Below, one piece after another: positions 57,588-64,000 of a stretch of 64,000 nt of DNA. The notes beneath the pieces were generated by a model that was not told the origin of the DNA, searched no databases, and worked only from the letters and a program-made list of their open reading frames with translations. Origin of the DNA: Candidatus Kuenenia stuttgartensis (lineage in GTDB: Bacteria; Planctomycetota; Planctomycetia; Planctomycetales; Planctomycetaceae); contig CAMAVB010000005.1 in assembly GCA_945861465.1 (NCBI GenBank), positions 1-64,000 of the forward strand, read 5' to 3'. Numbering within the stretch: position 1 is the first letter of the stretch; each line of letters begins with the position of its first letter. The translations under genes and the position numbers were made by a program.

Positions 57588-57956
57588 TTGCGTATCCTTG
57601 TTGTTGAAGATGATCTCATGGTGCAGCAAGTCTGTCAGGGAATGTTGCATCTGCTTGCTCATTCATCAACGGTCGTCAGCAACGCTGTCGATGCCGTCGC
57701 ACACCTGACTGCGACGCCTCAGCAGTTCGACCTCGTGATTCTGGACAATGGTCTCAAGGGACTGAGCGGCATGGAACTGGCTGCCATGCTGCGCAAATGG
57801 AACATATTGATTCCCGTAATTCTGATCTCCGGAAGCCGACCCCTGATGGAAGCCGATGGCATCAATGAAAAGTCTTCACATTTTCAGTTCGTTGCCAAGC
57901 CCTTCACGTTCGCTGACCTGAAGTCCGCGATTGAACGCAGCAATCGCCCGACGTAG
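57588..57956 (+). CDS. Single-domain response regulator receiver protein
   Basis: MRILVVEDDLMVQQV, FDLVILDNGLKGLSGMEL (phospho-Asp), ILISGSRP, FVAKPFTFADLKSAIE. Confidence 0.93.
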   Translation: MRILVVEDDLMVQQVCQGMLHLLAHSSTVVSNAVDAVAHLTATPQQFDLVILDNGLKGLSGMELAAMLRKWNILIPVILISGSRPLMEADGINEKSSHFQFVAKPFTFADLKSAIERSNRPT

Positions 57957-58396
57957 CTACTCAGAGATCGCGAACACCCGGATGAACGACGGGCTTGGCG
58001 GATTCGCAGTCGTTGTCTGTCGAAATCAGCACCGTGGGTCCAGAGTATTCAGGAACTTACGACGTTGCACGGGAACAATCGTCCATAGCACGCTGGTTCC
58101 GGCTTGCGTGGACATCGCGATTCTGCATATTTTTTAATTTTTAGGCAGGGCTGCTCGATTGCAAACATCTGAATGCTGGATATCCTTGTTTTCCTGATGG
58201 CGATGGAGGAAGTGCCGAAGCATGGGCGGAGCAGAAATTCTGAAGAAAGTCGCAATTGCAGTTCCCTGATCCAATTTTACGAGACGTTCTTCTGAATCCA
58301 AATGATTTGCGTCAGGTGCGAAAAATCTGATTTACAAGTTCGCGGCTGGATCGTGCTTCTCTCAAAACCTGAGCTGATGTTTGGAGGCGTCTTCCT

Positions 58397-59425
58397 GTGA
58401 TCGATGTTGCTGTCTCATTAAAGCCGATTCATCCGGATTCCCCATGCGGTGAGAATCTCGAGTATGACGCTGCGTTTGGTGAAATGGAACGGTCGGCGAT
58501 CGGAAAGCCGGAGCAACAGTTTGGTGACAAGATCATCCCCGGCGAAGAGCCAAACTGGCGCGACGTGAGCAGGAATGCAGCAGGGCTTCTGGGGCGAACA
58601 AAAGATTTGCGGGCTGCTGTGCTTTTGGCCAGGTCTGAGCTTGCCGTTTCGGGACTAATTTCATTCGGCGCGGTCCTGGAGCTGATTCGTGGCTATGTGG
58701 AACTGTACTGGGATACGGTGTATCCACAGCTCGACCCAGACGATGACCACGATCCGGCGTTGCGAGTTAATACGTTGGAATCGCTGTGTGATGAGGATGC
58801 GACGCTTGATCTGTTCCGTTTGACTCCATTGGTAAGTTCACGTACCGTGGGAAGGTTCAACTTGCGGGACATTGCAGTGGCTGACGGTGAAGTTAAGGCT
58901 GCAGCTGGTGTGACCGATCCTCCGGATTGGGCGGTGATCAACGCTGCCTTTGCAGATTCGCCGGCAGAAGAGCTTTCAGCGAATGCTGCAGCGATCAGAG
59001 CCTCCGTCGAGCATCTGGTGGCGACCGAAAACGTCTTTTCGGATCGTGTCGGTCGTGAAAATGGTGTCAGCTTTCAGCCGCTCAAATCGTTGTTAAAGAC
59101 AGTCGATAGAATTTACTCCGAGCAGTTGGCAAAGCGAGGTCTGTTGCAGGACGAGGTGGTGTCAGGCGAAGAGGCATCAGGACGCAGTGCGGCTGCTCCC
59201 GCTCAACAATTGTCGACCGGAGAAATCAACTCTCGACAGGATGTAGTGGCAACCCTGGATAAAATCTGCGACTATTATGCAAAGCATGAGCCGTCCAGCC
59301 CGCTGCCACTTCTGTTGCAGCGATGCAAGCGGCTTGTGGCCGCCAGCTTCCTTGAAATCATTCAGGATGTCATTCCTGAGGCAATGAGTCAGGCCGAAGC
59401 TATCGGCGGACGACGGGTTGAATAG
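58397..59425 (+). CDS. tssA: T6SS protein TssA (ImpA N-terminal domain)
   Basis: PIHPDSPCGENLEYDAAFGEMERSAIGKPEQQFGDKIIPGEEPNWRDVSRNAAGLLGRTKDLRAAVLLARSEL; first gene of T6SS operon; GTG start. Confidence 0.93.
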   Translation: MIDVAVSLKPIHPDSPCGENLEYDAAFGEMERSAIGKPEQQFGDKIIPGEEPNWRDVSRNAAGLLGRTKDLRAAVLLARSELAVSGLISFGAVLELIRGYVELYWDTVYPQLDPDDDHDPALRVNTLESLCDEDATLDLFRLTPLVSSRTVGRFNLRDIAVADGEVKAAAGVTDPPDWAVINAAFADSPAEELSANAAAIRASVEHLVATENVFSDRVGRENGVSFQPLKSLLKTVDRIYSEQLAKRGLLQDEVVSGEEASGRSAAAPAQQLSTGEINSRQDVVATLDKICDYYAKHEPSSPLPLLLQRCKRLVAASFLEIIQDVIPEAMSQAEAIGGRRVE

Positions 59426-59466
59426 AATTCTGATTGAAGTTCAATTACCTGAAAGGATTTTTTTTC

Positions 59467-59976
59467 ATGGCAAAACAGAGCAGTCAAAAATTCATTGGTC
59501 GTAATCGCGCACCTCGTGTTCAGATTGAATACGATGTGGAAGTATACGGTGCCCAGAAAAAAGTTCAGCTCCCGTTTGTAATGGGTGTGTTGGCGGACCT
59601 GAGCGGTAACCCGACAGAGCCGCTTGCTCCGGTCGCCGATCGAAAATATATGGAGATTGACGTCGATAACTTTGATGATCGCCTGAAGGCCATGAAGCCG
59701 CGGGCAGCCTTCGCTGTTCCCAACACGCTGACCGGCGAAGGGAATCTCATGGTGGATTTGACCTTCGACAGCATGGACGATTTTTCTCCGGGTGCGATTG
59801 CTCGCAAATTGGAACCACTGAGCAAGCTGTTGGAGTCGCGACAGCAATTGGCGAATCTGATGACCTACATGGATGGCAAGACCGGAGCGGAAGAACTGAT
59901 TGCCAATGTGCTGAAAGATCCTGCGTTGTTGCAATCTTTGGCCTCCGCTCCGAAGCCGGAAGTCAGCGCTACCTAG
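59467..59976 (+). CDS. tssB: T6SS contractile sheath small subunit TssB
   Basis: SSQKFIGRNRAPRVQIEYDVEVYGAQKKVQLPFVMGVLADLSGNP; start 59467. Confidence 0.96.
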   Translation: MAKQSSQKFIGRNRAPRVQIEYDVEVYGAQKKVQLPFVMGVLADLSGNPTEPLAPVADRKYMEIDVDNFDDRLKAMKPRAAFAVPNTLTGEGNLMVDLTFDSMDDFSPGAIARKLEPLSKLLESRQQLANLMTYMDGKTGAEELIANVLKDPALLQSLASAPKPEVSAT

Positions 59977-60126
59977 CAGCCTGAATTGTCTTTGGAAGTG
60001 CCGACACTATTGACTGACGAAGGTTGGTGGGTGCGCCTTGGATCGTGCGAAATCCCAGAGAATTCTGGCCGAACCCCCTCCATTTTTCATGAATCCCCAC
60101 GAACACCATCAAGGAGATCAACTTAA

Positions 60127-61617
60127 ATGAGTGAAGCAAGAATCGCAAAAGAATCTGCCAGTGGCGAAACCGTTGAGGCTAGTGAGTTCTCGCAGCTCCT
60201 GAATCGAGAGTTTAAGCCCAAGACCGAAAAGGCAAAAGAAGCCGTCACAGGGGCAGTTCGTACACTTGCTGAGCAAGCGTTGCAAAATGCCACGTTGATT
60301 TCAGACGATGTTATGAAAAGTATCGAGTCGATCATCGCTGAGATCGACCGGAAGCTGACGGACCAGATTAATCTTGTATTGCATCACGAAGAGTTTCAGA
60401 AGCTGGAAGGAGCCTGGCGCGGACTCCATCATCTCGTGACGCACACCGAGACTGATGAAACGTTGAAAATTCGTGTCATGAATATCTCGAAGAAAGATCT
60501 GGCAAAGACGTTAAAGAAATTCAAGGGCACGGCCTGGGATCAAAGTCCGATCTTCAAGAAGTCGTACGAAGAAGAGTACGGCCAGTTTGGAGGTGAACCG
60601 TTTGGGTGCTTTGTAGGGGACTACCATTTTGACCACAGTCCTCCGGATGTGGAATTGCTGAACGGAATGGCTCAAGTCTGCGCTGCCTGCCATTCACCAT
60701 TCATCACAGGGGCATCGCCATCTTTGTTGCAGATGGAATCGTGGCGCGAACTTGCCAATCCTCGTGACCTGACGAAGATTTTTTCGACACCGGAATATGC
60801 CCCGTGGAAGTCGTTGAGGGAGTCCGAAGATTCTCGGTATATCGGTATGGCCATGCCGCGAGTGCTTTCCAGATTACCCTATGGTGCGAAGACAGATCCT
60901 ATCGAAGACTTCAATTTTGAAGAAGACACGGGTGCTGCAGACCACTCCAGGTACTGCTGGTCGAATGCAGCCTATTCAATGGCGACGAACATCAACCAGT
61001 CCTTTAAGGCCTACGGTTGGTGTTCACAGATTCGCGGGATTGAATCGGGAGGAGCAGTCGAAGGTCTTCCCTGCCACACGTTCCCGACGGATGACGGTGG
61101 TGTCGATATGAAATGTCCGACAGAAATTGCCATCAGCGATCGTCGTGAAGCAGAGTTGTCCAAGAGTGGGCTCCTTCCCCTGATTCATAAGAAAAATGCT
61201 GACTTTGCTGCGTTTATCGGAGCCCAGTCGCTTCACAAACCGGCAGAGTATGACGATCCTGATGCTACGGCAAATGCGAATCTTGGAGCACGCTTGCCGT
61301 ATTTGTTTGCTACCTGTCGCTTTGCACACTATCTGAAGTGCATCGTGCGGGATAAAATAGGCTCGTTCAAAGAGCGGGCCGACATGGAGACCTGGCTGAG
61401 CAACTGGATTGGCCAGTACGTACTGCAGAACCCTGCGACTGCCAGTGATGCAGAGAAATCGCGACAGCCTTTGGCTGCTGCGGAAGTAATCGTCGAAGAG
61501 GTCGAAGGGAATCCAGGTTATTACTCCTCCAAGTTTTTCCTGCGACCTCATTACCAGTTGGAGGGGCTGACCGTCTCATTGAGACTCGTTTCAAAGCTTC
61601 CATCGGGCAAGAAGTAA
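60127..61617 (+). CDS. tssC: T6SS contractile sheath large subunit TssC
   Basis: FQKLEGAWRGLHHLVTHTETDETLKIRVMNISKKDL, GCFVGDYHFDHSPPDVELLNGMAQVCAACHSPFI; RBS AAGGAG. Confidence 0.97.
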   Translation: MSEARIAKESASGETVEASEFSQLLNREFKPKTEKAKEAVTGAVRTLAEQALQNATLISDDVMKSIESIIAEIDRKLTDQINLVLHHEEFQKLEGAWRGLHHLVTHTETDETLKIRVMNISKKDLAKTLKKFKGTAWDQSPIFKKSYEEEYGQFGGEPFGCFVGDYHFDHSPPDVELLNGMAQVCAACHSPFITGASPSLLQMESWRELANPRDLTKIFSTPEYAPWKSLRESEDSRYIGMAMPRVLSRLPYGAKTDPIEDFNFEEDTGAADHSRYCWSNAAYSMATNINQSFKAYGWCSQIRGIESGGAVEGLPCHTFPTDDGGVDMKCPTEIAISDRREAELSKSGLLPLIHKKNADFAAFIGAQSLHKPAEYDDPDATANANLGARLPYLFATCRFAHYLKCIVRDKIGSFKERADMETWLSNWIGQYVLQNPATASDAEKSRQPLAAAEVIVEEVEGNPGYYSSKFFLRPHYQLEGLTVSLRLVSKLPSGKK

Positions 61618-61668
61618 GTAGTTCCGCGAGTTTGATAAATTTCGGTTCACATTTTTGAAGGGCATAAT

Positions 61669-62148
61669 ATGATTCTTTTAAAATTCGGAACGGCGATCAA
61701 TGGCGAATCAACAGTCGCTGCTCATGACAAGTGGATCACCGTCAATTCGATCCAGTTCGGTGTTGGACGTGGCATCAGCAGTGTCGGTGGCGGAGGTGAC
61801 CGAGAGACCAGTAATCCCTCGTTTTCTGAAGTGACCATGTCCAAGTCGATGGATGTCGCTTCCACAGAGTTATTCATGCAGGCAACCTGCGGAAAAAGTC
61901 TGGGCAAGGCAGAAATCCATTTCATCCAGACCGGCGGTGCAGATGCTAAGGGGCAGGTTTATCTGAAGATCGAATTGGAGGACGTCCTTGTCAGTTCGTA
62001 TTCAGCGACCAGTGGCGGGGATCGACCATCGGAGAGTTTCTCTCTGAATTTCACCAAGATCAGCTACCAGTACGACAAGTTTGATGGCGGGAAAGTGGTT
62101 ACCGGGACTCCAAAGAAATGGGACCTCGAGAAGAACGAAAAGTACTAA
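61669..62148 (+). CDS. hcp: T6SS tube protein Hcp (TssD)
   Basis: ISSVGGGGDRETSNPSFSEVTMSKSMDVASTELFMQATCGKSLGKAEIHFIQTGGADAKGQVYLKIELEDVLVSSY. Confidence 0.96.
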   Translation: MILLKFGTAINGESTVAAHDKWITVNSIQFGVGRGISSVGGGGDRETSNPSFSEVTMSKSMDVASTELFMQATCGKSLGKAEIHFIQTGGADAKGQVYLKIELEDVLVSSYSATSGGDRPSESFSLNFTKISYQYDKFDGGKVVTGTPKKWDLEKNEKY

Positions 62149-62304
62149 GCCTGGATTCGACAGGTTCTGCCTTAATCTGCATCGCGGCAGGCACATCGGA
62201 ATGGTGTGCCTTCTGCGGCAGGTTGGTCACAAAACTGAGTGACGTCGCTGCACTCCCCCGGATGGAGGGTTTCGTTGGTTCTCGCGTCTGGAAAGAATGC
62301 AGTC

Positions 62305-63108
62305 ATGTCAGCTTTCGACTTATTGTCTCAAGGACGTTTGCAGGAAGCGTTTGCAGAATTAAAGGAACAAATTCGCCGCGACGCTGCCAATCCAAAGCAT
62401 CGTGTGTTTCTGTTTCAACTTTTGGCAGTGCGTGGGGAATGGGATCGGGCGATTACACAGCTGAATACTTTGGCAGAGCTCGACCCTGAAATGTTGGCAA
62501 TGGCTCAGATGTACCGCACCGCCATAGAGTGTGAAGCACTCCGGACGGCGGTCTTTAGTGGCAGCCGATCGCCCATGATTCTTGGTGACCCGGAACACTG
62601 GGTCGCCCTGCTGATTCAGGCCTTGGGGAGTGCCGCACGCGGGGAATACGATCAGGCACGCACGCTTCAGGCGGAGGCTTTTGAATCAGCACCAGTCTCT
62701 GCAGGCATGATCGACGATCAGCCATTTGAATGGATCGCAGATGCCGATTCCAGGTTGGGGCCGGTGCTTGAGGCCGTTGTCAACGGTGCCTACTACTGGA
62801 TCCCGTTTTATCGGATTCGACAGATTGACATCGAACCTCCGGCTGACCTGCGAGATGTTGTCTGGACGCCGGCTCACTTCGTGTGGGCCAATGGCGGAGA
62901 AATGGTTGGAGTGATTCCCACGCGCTATGTCGGCTCAGAACATAGCCCCGACAGTTCTATCCAGCTGTCCCGCAAGACGGACTGGATGGATCATGGAGGC
63001 GAGTACTTCGTCGGATCAGGTCAGAGAATGCTGACGACGGACGCTGGAGATTTTGCGCTGATGGATGTGCGCAGAATTCTGTTCAACACGCCCCACGAAG
63101 GGAATTGA
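62305..63108 (+). CDS. tagJ: T6SS accessory protein TagJ (ImpE/SciE family)
   Basis: LLSQGRLQEAFAELKEQIRRDAANPKHRVFLFQLLAVRGEWDRAITQLNTLAELDPEMLAMAQMYR; FEWIADADSRLGPVLEAVVNGAYYWIPFYRI; start 62305. Confidence 0.93.
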   Translation: MSAFDLLSQGRLQEAFAELKEQIRRDAANPKHRVFLFQLLAVRGEWDRAITQLNTLAELDPEMLAMAQMYRTAIECEALRTAVFSGSRSPMILGDPEHWVALLIQALGSAARGEYDQARTLQAEAFESAPVSAGMIDDQPFEWIADADSRLGPVLEAVVNGAYYWIPFYRIRQIDIEPPADLRDVVWTPAHFVWANGGEMVGVIPTRYVGSEHSPDSSIQLSRKTDWMDHGGEYFVGSGQRMLTTDAGDFALMDVRRILFNTPHEGN

Positions 63109-63125
63109 CGGGCCTTGCCGTCTAA

Positions 63126-63674
63126 ATGCCCTTCGTAACTCGAATCACGAAGCAGAAAAGGCGCAGAGATCTAATGGCAGAGCTGGCGACTCAAGACAGA
63201 TTGCAGCCCTCATTGCTGGATCGCCTGATCGATAATGAACCGCATCTGTCCCAGGAATCCCGGGACAAGCGGGTACTTTCGATGAAAAAATTACGCGAAG
63301 CGGTCGTCAGGGACGTTGGCTGGTTGTTGAATACCACCAACTATTTTCCACAGGAAGCCCTGGAACAATACCCATTTGTCGCTCAGTCTGTCCTGAACTA
63401 CGGGATGCAGGATCTGACGGGGAAGGCAGTGCCGGGAATTGATCTTGTGCAAAAAGAACGCCAATTGCGACAGGCTCTCTGGTGCTTTGAACCACGCCTT
63501 ATACGAGAAACTTTGAAAGTGCGAATCAAGTCTTCAGACAAAAAAATGTGCCGAAATGCGTTTACAGTCGAGCTGGAAGGTCAGCTGTGGGCAGAACCTT
63601 CACCCCTGCAGATTTATATGAAGACGGAGATCGATTTGGAGTCGGGCGAAGTTCGGGTCATCGACTTGCAATAA
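63126..63674 (+). CDS. tssE: T6SS baseplate subunit TssE (gp25-like)
   Basis: LLDRLIDNEPHLSQESRDKRVLSMKKLREAVVRDVGWLLNTTNYF...VAQSVLNYGMQDLTGKAV. Confidence 0.95.
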   Translation: MPFVTRITKQKRRRDLMAELATQDRLQPSLLDRLIDNEPHLSQESRDKRVLSMKKLREAVVRDVGWLLNTTNYFPQEALEQYPFVAQSVLNYGMQDLTGKAVPGIDLVQKERQLRQALWCFEPRLIRETLKVRIKSSDKKMCRNAFTVELEGQLWAEPSPLQIYMKTEIDLESGEVRVIDLQ

Positions 63675-63788
63675 CCGGCGGATGAAAAACAAAACTGGTT
63701 CCAACGGGCGCGGAAATGCAGGTTGCCCGAGTTGTTGACGTGGCGGCCAATTTCCCCACGCAGGCCGTCCAATTGTTCAGGTCGCATC

Positions 63789-64000
63789 ATGGATCCCCGA
63801 ATTCTCAAGTACTACGAGCGCGAACTTCAATACCTGCGTGAGATGGGTAAAGAGTTCTCTATGGAGTTTCCGAAAATCGCCGGGCGATTGGGGATGGACG
63901 GCTTTGAGGTCGCCGATCCCTATGTTGAGCGTCTTTTGGAAGGTGTGGCGTTCTTAACTGCACGGATTCAACTTCGACAGGACGCTGAGTTCCCGAATTT
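63789..64000 (+). CDS. tssF: T6SS baseplate subunit TssF, truncated at window end
   Basis: MDPRILKYYERELQYLREMGKEFSMEFPKIAGRLGMDGFEVADPYVERLLEGVAFLTARIQLRQDAEFPN. Confidence 0.95.
   Translation, partial: MDPRILKYYERELQYLREMGKEFSMEFPKIAGRLGMDGFEVADPYVERLLEGVAFLTARIQLRQDAEFPN

Overview
The window looks chromosomal and comes from a planctomycete-like bacterium. Supporting gene content: a truncated cytochrome-type DUF1549/DUF1553 protein, ThuA, DUF1080-sugar dehydrogenase, sulfatase, PEP-CTERM and TIGR03545/TIGR03546 genes. Housekeeping genes include lysS, a LolCDE-type ABC exporter, ygfZ-like, nagB fused to a PIG-L domain, thiC, apgM and htpG. Two parts of a type VI secretion system (T6SS) are present. 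The 3' end carries tssA-tssB-tssC-hcp-tagJ-tssE-tssF (tssF truncated by the window edge). About 35 kb upstream there is a separate PAAR / TPR-methyltransferase / FHA / VgrG island, followed by candidate cargo genes (a class-3 lipase-like protein with a plausible Ser-Asp-His triad, a lysozyme-like protein and two small unknown proteins). The most striking structure outside genes is a dense set of dispersed inverted-repeat elements in intergenic DNA. These include five ~101-bp double-hairpin elements plus one relative sharing the same termini, three 66-bp palindromes, a hairpin family with compensatory stem changes that also forms a tandem array, and several two-copy families. Several of them lie at or across stop codons. 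No rRNA, tRNA or CRISPR array was recognised. Everything was done by reading the sequence; no homology search was run.
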